A stretch of 64,000 bases of DNA from Daedaleopsis sinensis (taxonomy: Eukaryota; Basidiomycota; Agaricomycetes; Polyporales; Polyporaceae), in assembly GCA_033807695.1 (NCBI GenBank), contig CM066303.1, positions 1,612,001 to 1,676,000 of the forward strand, given 5' to 3'. Each line of letters starts with the position of its first letter. Position 1 is the first letter of the stretch. The notes beneath the pieces are model-generated. The model did not search any database and was not told where the DNA came from. It worked only from the letters and a program-made list of their open reading frames with translations. This document shows, in pieces, positions 21,475 to 31,498 of this stretch. Made by a program: the position numbers and the translations under genes.

Positions 21475-22736
21475 TCAACCGTCGAAGCACGTCAGCAGGC
21501 CGGACGGTGTCAGCCTGTTCAAGACGGGCGCCTGCACGCTCGCGCTGACATCTGACTTGGTCGTCGCATTCATGACCGTCACGCTCGCGAAGCACCCCGC
21601 GCGCACGACCGTGCCCTCGTCCGGCAGGCGCGTGCTCCCGCAGTCCTCGACGTCGACCGCCGTCGAGCTCTTGACCAGCCGCGTGAAGACCCACTTGAAG
21701 TCGCCCGCGCTCGCGCAGTCCCCGTTAGGCGCCCCGGACGACGAGAACGTCGTCGCGGCATAGTTGACGTTGACGATCGTCCCCGCGGGAATGATCTGCT
21801 GCCCCGGGCCTGCGAGGAGAGCGTGTGTGAAGTTCGTGGTGAGCTCGGCGTAGATCAGCGCCGATTTGGTGAGCGCGGAGTTGGGCGAGGAGGTGAGTGT
21901 CGTGTAGGAGACCTGGGACGCGGTCGCGGCGGAGAAGGCGGTCGCCGGGAAACCCTCCTTGGCTGCCTCGCATGCGGCGCCGCTGCAGAGTGTTAGGACG
22001 GCAGCTTGACGCGAGTGCTGTGTGGGACTTACACTGTTCCTGAGTTCTGGGTGACGGTCCCGAGATTGTCTGCATGAGAGAGGTGAGTATATACTCGTCT
22101 CGCTGGGCGTACTTCGTACTGACTTCCGACGTTAGGTCCACTGACGACAAAATTTGGCCCGGAACCGAAGAACTTGGGAGCGAGGGTTTGGATTCCGAAC
22201 CTGACCGCATCCACGCTACAGTTTCACGCGAGTGTTCAGCACGTTCGTCTCAAGACGGATATATCGCTAAGGGCTACTCACGGGAAGGAGTTCACATAGT
22301 TCAGCCGCGCTAATCATAGAAAGGTGAGCTTCGCGCTCGCACGTCCTCGCGTGGACACCGCAGATCCTCACTGTCGCTTGCGTTGAACCCCTCGGCAGGC
22401 GAGCCCGTCGGACATGTGTTGAACTCGCACGGTTGCGAGAGCGGCTGGGGCGGCGCGCTCGACGAGCCCGTCCCGGATCTGTCCACAGCAGGTGCAGAGA
22501 GGACGACCTGCACCGCATGCGTGCACGAGCCGTCAGTCCTAGCCAACTCTCACGCGGAACCAGGCCCGACGACGTACGTTGAACCCGGCACGCACGAGAG
22601 AGTCCCTCTGCGCGCGGACCAGAGCAACTGCCCATCCGTCGTCGTTCGTGTGCACAATGTTCTGACTGGCGGCCGCCGTCGCGAAGAGAACGGCGGCGAG
22701 TGTGCTAGCGGCGAGGAGGTACGTCCTGCAGTGCAT
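21475..22736 (-). CDS. Secreted SurE-like phosphatase 2
   Basis: Six exons on the minus strand (22736-22578, 22507-22372, 22309-22282, 22215-22124, 22069-22033, 21982-21475) give 319 residues. A signal peptide (YLLAASTLAAVLFATAAA) precedes the canonical SurE motif HTNDDGWA (N31-D32-D33-G34). VVLSAPAVDRSGTG, CEFNTCPTGSPAEG, LNYVNSFPVDAVRFGI, NFVVSGPNVGSN and GAACEAAKEGFPATAF follow. It keeps the intact metal-binding Asn-Asp-Asp-Gly that gene 1 lacks. C-terminal Cys residues (DCASAG, EDCGSTRLP, GCFASVTV, LLTCF) match those of gene 1 and probably form disulphides. Exons 2, 3 and 5 have the same lengths as in gene 1, showing descent from one duplicated gene. The two are ~7 kb apart and oppositely oriented. 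The last exon lies 188 bp from the stop of the convergent gene. Confidence 0.88.
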
Positions 22737-23467
22737 GGTTGCGTGTTGATATCGCCGAGTTGCTCCCAGGGTCACAGTATCGAGAGCGCAGCAGACGGTG
22801 TTTGCGTTCCCGAGAGCCGACCTGCCTGGGACCGCTTTTAAGGCCCCCCAAGGTCCTATTGTAGCCTTCCCCGCTGCACATCCCACGCAAGCGCGCACGT
22901 CGCACGTTCGTCGACGGCGTATGGGGATGGGCGCAACACACGCGCCGACACGCTTTGCAGAAGGGAAGAGCGCGTCTCGCGGTGGCAGAGGTGGGATCCG
23001 GACGGCCGTTTGCAGTAAGTGGCGGACACTTCACGGGGGAAGCGCTGGCAGAGAAGCATGCACTGCGGGTGGATCAATGTGGACCATCGAGTCATGAGTT
23101 TCTGCCACGCTGGCTGGGCTCCGGGCTCGGGCGGAGGACGTACAAGATAAAGCGCGTGGCGAGGCACGTTCGGTCGTCCACGTTTCGCTCGCGCATGAGT
23201 AATGCATTTTTAGAAAGGACAACTAGTTGGTTGACCCTCCAGCTTTGCGTCTTCCCATTGCAACTCAATCCTGTTTTCAAACTACGAGTTGGCCGAAGCT
23301 AACGATGTTGTTGTTGGCGTTGCGACATAATTTGCGCCTCGTGCTGGCAGACACGGACCGCGCGTACCATTCTAACGTTGTACGAGGTGATTTCTTTTCG
23401 ATTCGGTGAATTCGTTCGTACATAAGCGCAGCTACACGGCTATATCAAGATCGTAGACTCTGAACCC
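22737..23467. other. Intergenic, 5' of SurE-like 2
   Basis: 730 bp that hold the promoter of SurE-like 2 (a weak CTTAAAAG at 22834-22841 on the minus strand, ~100 bp upstream of the ATG) and the 3' end of the Thr-rich gene. No gene seen. Confidence 0.4.
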
Positions 23468-24012
23468 TCAGGCACGAGTGAAAGTGGCCGTGCGCGTCAC
23501 GGTGGTCTTCACGACAGTAGTCGTCGGAATTGTGAAAGTACGAACAGACGTCGCGGTGACGAACGTGAACGCCGGGATGGTAATCGTGTGCGTGGAGACA
23601 GAGGTCGTCGTGGTCGGGATGATGCGTGTCCGCGTGGAGGTGGACGTGACCGTGACTGTGGAGGTCGAGGTAGTTGTCTCGGGTGAGGTGCTGCCATCAT
23701 CGTCGTCGCCCGTGTCATCACTGCCGATGTCTGCGCTATCGGTGCTGCCCACATCTCCACGCTTCAGGTGAACATGCTCGGGATTCGCGGTGCTGAAGCT
23801 GGCATAAGTCACCGAGGGCGTCTCATAACCCTCGTAGGCGATGGTAGGGTTTGGGAGTTCCGACAGAGGTGATCCTCCTGGGGCGAGAGGTGGCACCGCA
23901 ACTGTTTGATACAATGAGCATAAATTCAAGAATTCGTATATATAGACTTACAGCTGTGTACGCCGCAAGCGGCAGACACGAAAACGGTGAGGATAGCGAT
24001 TGAGTTGCGCAT
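23468..24012 (-). CDS. Thr-rich secreted protein, function unknown
   Basis: Two exons on the minus strand (24012-23952, 23901-23468) give 164 residues. A signal peptide (MRNSIAILTVFVSAACGV) is followed by a Pro/Gly region, then SSTDSADIG-type acidic repeats with DDTGDDDDG. The C-terminal half is built of Thr/Ser/Val (TSTSTVTVTSTSTRTRI and similar), heavily O-glycosylatable and mucin-like. There is no hydrophobic GPI-type end, so it may be freely secreted or wall-bound. Low-complexity composition prevents a family call. A TATA box sits ~90 bp upstream. Confidence 0.65.
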
Positions 24013-24100
24013 GTTGAGTTGTAGCTGATATGGTGGTGTAGATGTTGTTGCGAGTGGTGTGTAAATTGTGGGATAGGTCGTCTCTGCAGGATGCGCTCAC

Positions 24101-24108
24101 CCTATATA
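24101..24108 (-). promoter_or_regulatory. TATA box candidate of the Thr-rich gene
   Basis: On the minus strand the string AGTATATAGGG lies ~90 bp before the ATG at 24012. Confidence 0.5.
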
Positions 24109-26102
24109 CTGCGACTCATCCGCTCGTAACGGGGCCGTGTCGACGTCTTCCGGGGGTTGCTGACGAGTGGAAGATGGAGCGAGAGGCTTCGAGACGGCCT
24201 TGGGAGCCAATGGAAAGGCGAGGATGGAGCGGTGAGTGACAGCGGATGGCGGAAGCAAGAGTGACCTCCTAACAGCGGAGGCGGATACACCGTAAAAGGA
24301 GATAGGAGGGCTAACACCCCGCAGGCATGACTCGGAGTTTGGGGAGTCTTCAAAGGCATTTCTTCGCTCATCCGAAGCCCCCGGAAGCGCATGTTGAACT
24401 TGAGGCGCATGTCCTGCAATAGAGAAAGATCAGGCTTAGACACTGTCAGCCTCCATGTTAGTGAGAGAGGGGACGATGGTTAATAGTAATACTAGACATA
24501 GGAACCCTGATACCAGCTACTCCAAGTTCGAAGATTCAAGTGTCAGGGACTGAGCACCCCAGCCAGAATAAGACTGTCAGCATGTGCACATCCTGGTCGT
24601 ACAAGCGGGCGTATGCAATGCATGAGCACGGCTGGAGATGATCGATGAGGAGGAAGCAAGGTGGCGTTGCAAACCGGGCTGACCCCCAACGACGAATCGG
24701 ATGATTAAGTTAGCGACTCGCTATTGGTCAACCAATAATCGAAATTCTCGCTTTTGTCGGCGCTATACCCTCGATGCGCTTCGCGGCTTTTGCGTGACCG
24801 CGAGCGAACTCGCGCAAAGGGCGTCGTTCGCGGAGAGCACGAACCACACGCAAATACCACTGCCACCGGAAACGTCCGTCAGCGTCCATCCCGACATGTA
24901 GGTACTTGTGCTTGACAGGCACCGACAACACACGACGCGTTGCTCGCGCGACTCCGTATGCGTATGGAGTTTCGCAACGGCCCTGGCCTCCCGGGTCCTC
25001 TTCCGGAGTCCGCATTGTCAAACCTCGTGGCGCTGCCCGGGGACTCAGAGTCAGACGACAACGAGAGGTTAGCACAGTTCCGCATTTCCCCGTATTGATC
25101 TCTACGTGGACACACTCAGTACATCTTCACGAAGCCCGCTGACCAGTGAGATGTGTCCTGTGTGCTAACAGAGCTAGCCACCGCCAGTGTGGTAGCGGTT
25201 TCCCCAACGATCAATTAGACAAAGAAGAGAAAGAGAGGATTTAGCTTGCGTTGAGAAGCACGACTCGTCCGCTAACGGAGACCAAACAATGTCAGGACAA
25301 AGCAAAGGTCAGGGAGTGGTAGGCTGTGGTAGGAAGACAAACTGCATGGGCGCTCCTCCCTCCGCGAACGAGGGGCGCTTGTGACCACGTGCGCAGTAAC
25401 GTAGATGTCAAGTTCCCACGGATGGTTGAACGCGCTCACGACAGAACAGTCACCAGGAGTCCATGGTCGACGTCGAGCTCGAACTTGTGGCTGCGAATGA
25501 TATCTATGTATACCTTCCGCACCACACTTACGCACTGCCATACGGCTGTGAAAGGCTGGTTCTCGGAACTCACGGTCAGATTCTCGCCGAGACTTTGCAG
25601 GGTTATGCTAACACCGCGGTTGACAGATCGTATCTCTTCCCTGCGGAAACTAACGCGCATCCACAGCTTAAACTATACGCAGAATACCTCCTACCCGCTC
25701 GTTGCCAGCGAATTGTGCCTCAACTGATAGTCTGAGCCGACCAGGGTGCATACACATGAATTACTGAGCATACTGCATGGGTTTACAAGATCTTACCCCG
25801 CAAGGACTTCATCTCGACGGAATGCTCCAAGGTCAGGAACAATAGCCGCACTGTCTGCTACCGTGTAGCTGATATTTTTGCTGCGTATCAGATGACAGAA
25901 GACCTCTCACTCAAGGTACTCCTCGCCTCGGCGCATCTTCGAGGGTCCCGCAACCTTACACTTTAAGTTACACTGGTGGTAGATAACAGGTAGGCGTCCA
26001 GGGCTAGCCCACGCCCAGGACTCCTTCAGCCTCGTCCTCGACTGCCTTTCCCATCCGCCGAATTTCTGTCGCCCTCCTGTGCGCGCTCTACCGTCATCTG
26101 TC
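24109..26102. other. Intergenic region, unassigned short frames
   Basis: 2 kb without a gene I can support. Plus-strand frames at 25326-25727 and 25463-25735, and a minus-strand frame at 25436-25660, overlap each other and show no known motif or clear splice structure. A plus-strand stretch at about 25760-25915 is open but ends without context. Part may be a remnant of a gene related to the DUF6533 gene downstream, but I cannot show it. Confidence 0.35.
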
Positions 26103-27760
26103 ATGGATCCCCCGCGCGATGAGCTACAGATGTGGGTTTCCTCACTCACTTTCACGCTCAAGACCTCTAACGTTCGATACAAGTGTACGATCCAACTCCG
26201 TAATCAAATCAGCCTCTGCGGTCGCTTTTGGTGAGCATTTGGTTCTACTCCTCTAGCGACAATTCTACGCCTCGCAGACCCTCACCTGGTTATCAAGCGA
26301 TACTATACTACGACTATGCTCTTACCTTCTCGACCGAGGTCGAACGCTTCTGGAAGCGGTCTTGCTCCCGCGTGTCGCTCGTTTACTACCTCAACCGTGC
26401 ACTGGCGCTAGTCGGCCATATGCCCGTGCTGTACGAGTTCTATGGCTTGCACACACAATTGGTGCGTGTACTCCACCGCTCATACTATCGAATTATCAGG
26501 ACTAAGATAGGCCTTTATTCAGACGTGAGTCTACCCAAGATGTCTCTCATCAAATCGCATCATAAGCACTCTTCAGATGCTCGAAGCTACAAATGTACCA
26601 CCAGGTGCTGGCAGGTGTGATGCAGGTAGTCGTAGCTGGTATGTCGCGCATGGCTTGGAGCTTCTAACCGCGCGAGATCTGATCCATCCCTCTATGGTTG
26701 TTACGCCCAGCGCTACAAATGTTCCGGCTGTATGCGCTGTACGAAGCAAGCTGCAAGGTCCTTTGCTTGATGCTGGCAACGGCCGGTGTGGGCATTGTCA
26801 TAGCCGGAGTGAGTCATCCACTGTCGCCGATATCGACATGTCCCAGTCTCACCCGTAAATTCCGATAATAAGTGGGCGATCAACCAAACCTGGCACACAC
26901 AAACGGTGTCGAGCTCGAATGTCCCCCATCCGGATATTATCACTCAGAGCTGCGACCTCCGGATGTCTGCGCGAGAGTAAGTCTCCTCTTCGTTGTCGCT
27001 TCCACTGGCTGCTTCGGGTGCTTACCATACTTCCTCTTGTCCAGAGGGAAATGTGCGTCCATACCGCTTGCCTATCGTATACAAATCTCATGCCTCACCA
27101 CCGCGGCTAGATCTCGCCATCGTTTGGATGGCCGTGCTCCTTTGCGACACCGTCTTCTTCGCGCTGATCGTGAATCGCGTGAGGCGTCTAAACAGGTTGC
27201 GCGGGAGGCTCTTCAGACTTCTGCTCCGTGACGGTGAGCCAAATGCGTTCGTGTCCTCTGGCTATGCACGGCATGCTAACATTGCCGATCAATCGCAGGC
27301 GCGGAATACTTTGCGTATGCGTCCATGTCTCTCTGCTCCCTTCTCGTATGCTTACTATGCTCGCGTTGACAACAGCGCTCTGCTTGTGTGTCATCTGGCC
27401 AACATCCTGACTTGTCTGGTACGTCTGCACCAAGGTCGGTGCTCGTACCTCTTTGCTGACTACAGACATGTTCTGCACAAAGGTTGCTCCGGTGAGCCCG
27501 GATCCCCAGAGAGTCTACAGTCCATTATCTAAGGCCACAACGCTCTTCAGCCGGAATTCCGCGGGATCAGCGTGACAATCACAAACGTGTGCGTATTATT
27601 CGATTTCGATTTCGGGGCGTCCATCTGCTCACGTCTTCTTCGAATGTGAATGTGCAGGATCGCGTCGACGCTCATCGCGCGCCTCATGCTCAATCTGCGG
27701 GACCCGAAGCTGTCCGGTGGGAGCCAATGCTGGAGCGAACGCGAGAGTACGAGGATTTGA
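26103..27760 (+). CDS. DUF6533-type seven-TM-like membrane protein
   Basis: A many-exon plus-strand gene. The opening MDPPRDELQMWVSSL is spliced to YQAILYYDYALTFSTEVERF, WKRS, then LVYYLNRALALVGHMPVLYE, the signature of the DUF6533 domain. Further exons: LQMYHQVLAGVMQVVVA; LQMFRLYALYEASCKVL with LMLATAGVGIVIAG; WAINQTW to CDLRMSARE; RLDLAIVWMAVLLCDTVFF to LRDG; a ~16-nt exon (AEYFA); LLVCHLANILTCL; ISVTITNV; and IARLMLNLRDPKLSGG to the stop at 27758-27760. These proteins are a large basidiomycete-specific family of GPCR-like membrane proteins with unknown function. The junction near 26985-27055 does not close in frame with the sites I see, so there may be an extra intron or a frameshift. Confidence 0.6.
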
Positions 27761-28154
27761 AAGCCGTGCTGGTTCCCGTCAGCCGTTCCGCGGATGTGCT
27801 CGATGGGAGCACGGTTCTCGGCGCTCGCAGAGTTCAAGCATACCATGTCCGCGGCGCACCGGACGCTATCGCTTAATTTCGTCTTGTGCAGGTAATGAGA
27901 CAGATCGTTGTCACAGATCACATCGAGTGAAGCTATACAAATGGTCCATTCAGATTCTATAGGGTCGCGCACGCACGCGAGCTCAGAACCCGATCATGAT
28001 GGGCAACTACGACCTCCGGATTCTGGCGGACTTCGGCAATAGGTCGAACTTGCGCCCTCCCTGAGGCTGAGGCTCCAGCCTCCTCCAGCCTTAAAATTTT
28101 CACTTGCTAGCACTCTGCGCAGGGTGCGGCTCGGACCTCGGTTCTCCGCACATG

Positions 28155-28211
28155 TCCGATAAACCCGCTGCTATGTAGGTACATAACCCGGCAGCGGGTC
28201 GGAGTGTCGGA
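28155..28211. repeat. Hairpin with nested palindrome
   Basis: CCCGCTGC (28164-28171) pairs with GCAGCGGG (28191-28198), with the inner palindrome TATGTA-GG-TACATA between them. The outer TCCGA and TCGGA ends (28155 and 28207) also pair. It may be a small foldback sequence or an RNA hairpin. Confidence 0.6.
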
Positions 28212-29299
28212 CTTCCCGCAGGAAGCGACGCGGGCCGTCGACGGGCCTCGATGTGTCGCGAACAGCTAGAGGTAAAGCCATAGTATTGCCAATGCGCTTT
28301 CTAGATCCAGCCCGTTGGCTGCATTAACTCACTCGCCTTCAACATGGTGGTAGATTCGGCCGCAGCGGGGGATTCTCATATGCTAGCCAAGGTTGCAAAG
28401 ATAGGTGTGCTACCAAGCTATACAAGCCGAAGTTGCTCATACTAACCTGAGTCCTGGGCCTGTGCTTGAACAGCCTCTGAAGGCCGAACCGCAAGTCCGA
28501 AAACGTCCGAAACCGGTCCAAAACAACACGTACTTACTCTATCACACCTTCGGCCGCGGGATGCAATTTGTGAGGGACTGCTGATTTCAATTGAATTTGG
28601 CTAAACCTTCTACTAGTCGGCTTAAAGCAAAATTTGAAGCTTGAATGAAGCTTGAAGCCACAGCACCGGCTCCGGAGTGCGTTTTTGAGCTGTACTGTCC
28701 GACCCGGACGGACGTGCCGAATGCACAGACCAGGGTCTACGGGACTCTGCCTTCCCGTTTCTACCCAGCGACACGGGGTCCAGTCGAGGCGTTTGCGCAA
28801 CCGTCGCAATCCACACAGGTATCTACCCATCGGCTATAGGGAGGTTCCTCGAGTAAAACTCCCGTATTTCGCTGTCCATCGGAACCCCGGTCGACTTCCA
28901 CGTGCTATTGCCAAGGGAAATTTGTTGCGAGCCATTCCGACGCTCGTTCCCCCTTGCCTTCTCTTCGAAGGAGGAGGAGGAGGGATGATGCACTGGCGTT
29001 GGACCTCAAACTAAACTGCGGATTTGTGTACTCGTGGACGCTGCGGAAACCGACATACCTACTTAGTGCCGACTAGGCCCGACCTCCTCCGACCTCTCGA
29101 TAAGTTGGCATTTCCACCGCTTCGCTGTGTCACCACCCATACCAAGATCCAGGCTATTAGGTTGAAACGATATGCGATCACAGGCGATCACCATTTCACG
29201 AGTCTGAGAAGATCATGAAACCTGGCCGTACTTGCGGGTCGTCTCGAAGTTCTATCGGGTTCTAGGCTGCTAGCGTCCACCAGCTCCTACAGCCTGAGG

Positions 29300-29402
29300 T
29301 ATAAGTAGGAGGTCGGCACAACCGAGTTCTGCAGACCAGGCGTCCGTCACCCTTCCACCACTTCTTCCTTTGTTCTTTCTTTCCCTTCATTCTTCTTCCT
29401 TC
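29300..29402 (+). promoter_or_regulatory. TATA box and pyrimidine-rich start region of small secreted protein gene
   Basis: TATAAGTA at 29300-29307 is followed by a ~50-bp CT-rich tract (29351-29402) just before the ATG at 29452. This pairing is typical of strongly expressed fungal genes. Confidence 0.6.
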
Positions 29403-29451
29403 GACCGCAAGACCTTTGACAGGCTTTCTATTCGACTTAACTCAGCTCACC

Positions 29452-30407
29452 ATGTCTATGTCGATGAAGACCCTCACGTTCTTTGTTCTCGCTGCCCTTA
29501 GCAGCGGTGTATATGCTCTTCCCGCTGATGTTGCGCTGGCGCATGGCGGATACACCGCACGCGACGCTATCCCGGCCCGTGATGGACTTGCGGCTCGTAC
29601 CCACGAAGGGAAGATCGACGGCAAGGACCTTCTTGCGTCCTGCCCCGGTGGTCCTGGCTCGCCCAATGTTTCTCGTGCTGACCGTTGCACGATGGTACGT
29701 CTCTATCATTTAGTGTCCCGAGCTGCGGAATACTGAGTTCTGTTTGCGTCTCTCAGATCAACATTGTGAACAAACCCGACAAGCGTGTCTGGAAGGTTCT
29801 TGGCGACGCCCAGCTCAAGTACGTCGACGCAGCTCCTGTGTCCTCCGCGTCCATTCCTGACCTTCGTCGCCTTGCCACAGTTGTAAGGGTTCGACGGAAC
29901 CCGTTAAAGTCTCTCTCGGTGGCGAGACAACTATCTCCCAAACTACCGAGATCAACGCCAACTTCGGTATCGCCGCCCAAGGGCTCTCCATCGGCGGAGG
30001 CATCTCCGAGTCCCTCGGCACCAGCACGACGCAGTCGAAGACCATCAGCTTCGATATCCCGCCCGGCCGCCAGGCGGTCTACGTCGTCGGTGTCAACCAC
30101 AAGTCCCAGACGGGTAACGTCCAAGTCAACTACGGCTCGCGCCAGAAGGGCCACTTCATCGTCAGTGCTTCCCTGTTCCTTCTGCTGGCCGTTCTCTGTC
30201 TGACCCCTTCTCGTCTTGCTCCTTTAGTGGTTCACTGGTGCGACCATCACGCGACTCACGCCCGTCGCGGACGATGTCCAGTTCGATGTCTTCCAGAGCC
30301 CGTGCGGTACGTAGATCAATCCTATCGCCGTCAGAACCTGGAAGCTGACCCACCGCTCCAATGCAGGTTCGAACCCTGAGGACCTCAGCTCCTTCAACCG
30401 TGCTTAG
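29452..30407 (+). CDS. Small secreted protein, beta-rich, possibly aerolysin-like fold
   Basis: Five exons (29452-29694, 29757-29818, 29881-30160, 30228-30306, 30367-30407) give 234 residues. A signal peptide (MKTLTFFVLAALSSGVYA core) is followed by a charged propeptide-like stretch with HEGKIDGKDLL, then the mature part from about DRCTMINIVNKPDKRVWKVL. The centre alternates Ser/Thr with small residues (GGETTISQTTEINANFGIAA, SLGTSTTQSKTISFDIPPG) and continues VYVVGVNHKSQTGNVQVNYG. This alternating pattern with an SFxIPPG-like turn resembles the strand region of aerolysin/ETX-MTX2-like pore-forming folds, but that is only a pattern resemblance. It could equally be a fungal small secreted beta-protein of unknown role. 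Three cysteines besides the signal (PGGPG-adjacent, CKGS, SPC). Confidence 0.75.
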
Positions 30408-31498
30408 ATATCCTCTTGATGTAGCCTTTCAGGCCGCACGACACTCCACGCTCCGGACTTCTACTGGCTAGTACTGTATTGTACATGTGTAGGAGGGACT
30501 CTCACGATCTTAATGACCACCACAAGTTGGCACGCTTTTCACTACCGTGTGCTAGTCCTCTATTTCTCATCGCTTTATGTTTCGTGCGTGTGCACAAATC
30601 GAGCCTTTAACGTTTAATAGCGCTGCGAATAGTGTTCTATCCACTGGCCTCTCATCGTCCGCGTAGCGCCCCCGCAGATGTAGAGTAGTTACCATGCAGT
30701 TGCTACGGGTTGAGTCGAGTCGTATTCAAGTCTACCACAGCAAGATGTTAACATTGCCCCCAGAAGGAACGCTGCGCAGATGTCGAAAGCCTCGCTGCAA
30801 GCTTAGCAATCCAAATATTCGCTTGCACAGATAGAAGCTGTCGCTGCAGCCAGGGCGCAATCATCACCCGCACGAGCGAAGTGATCGCTCACGCTGTACT
30901 CAACGACAGCCCTTCCCCACACAAACAAACCACCCAGGTATGCATATCCCATGTCTTAGCTCAGATGCAAATACTTCCGACGCCCGCACGCTCCGGACGA
31001 TCCACGCAATAGGTCCAACAAACCCACCTTCTTTCCCGCGAGTCGTCAACAGTATTGCCATGATCGTCATCGTCATCGTTGGATATCGTGTATTAGTCGT
31101 GACTATTAATGTTACTACACATGTCCAGAGTTCCTGAGAAGGCAGGCAGGCAAGAGGAAGATACAACACAGACAGCATATACACACACAACACGAGCGTT
31201 CCACACGGCGAGCTCCGCGAGCCGCAGATATGACCCAACAGCACGCCGCCCGTCTTGTCGGAGGGCGGGTCTATCAATCTTGCAAATAATCTGCGCAGCC
31301 AGAGGTCAGCGAACGGTCGAGTTCACGGGAGCAGTCGCGGGAGTCCCGCGTCCCATACGACCGTACTAGAACGTTCAATACGGCGCTGAGAACCCCACGC
31401 AAGAAGGCGCCATCCAGACCGAAACCGAGACTCGTCACTCACCACACACACGTCGGCGGGCGCTCACCCGTCGCGACGCACAGTGCCCCCACTCATCC
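30408..31498. other. Intergenic, 3' ends of two convergent genes
   Basis: 1.1 kb between the convergent small secreted protein gene and the MFS gene. A minus-strand frame at 30900-31277 (125 codons) has no recognisable domain. Nothing else supported. Confidence 0.4.

Larger units (their letters stand above)
27761..29451. other. Intergenic region with a hairpin
   Basis: 1.7 kb between the DUF6533 gene and the small secreted protein. It contains a strong hairpin (separate entry), some AAGCTTGAA repeats near 28625-28665, and the TATA/CT-rich promoter at its right end. No gene recognised. Confidence 0.4.

Noticed and set aside
13099..24012. Secondary-metabolite cluster around the P450
   Set aside because: No polyketide synthase, terpene synthase, NRPS, transporter or regulator adjoins it; neighbours are unrelated secreted proteins.
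30900..31277. 125-codon minus-strand gene downstream of the MFS gene
   Set aside because: No recognisable domain; lies in the shared 3' region of two convergent genes.
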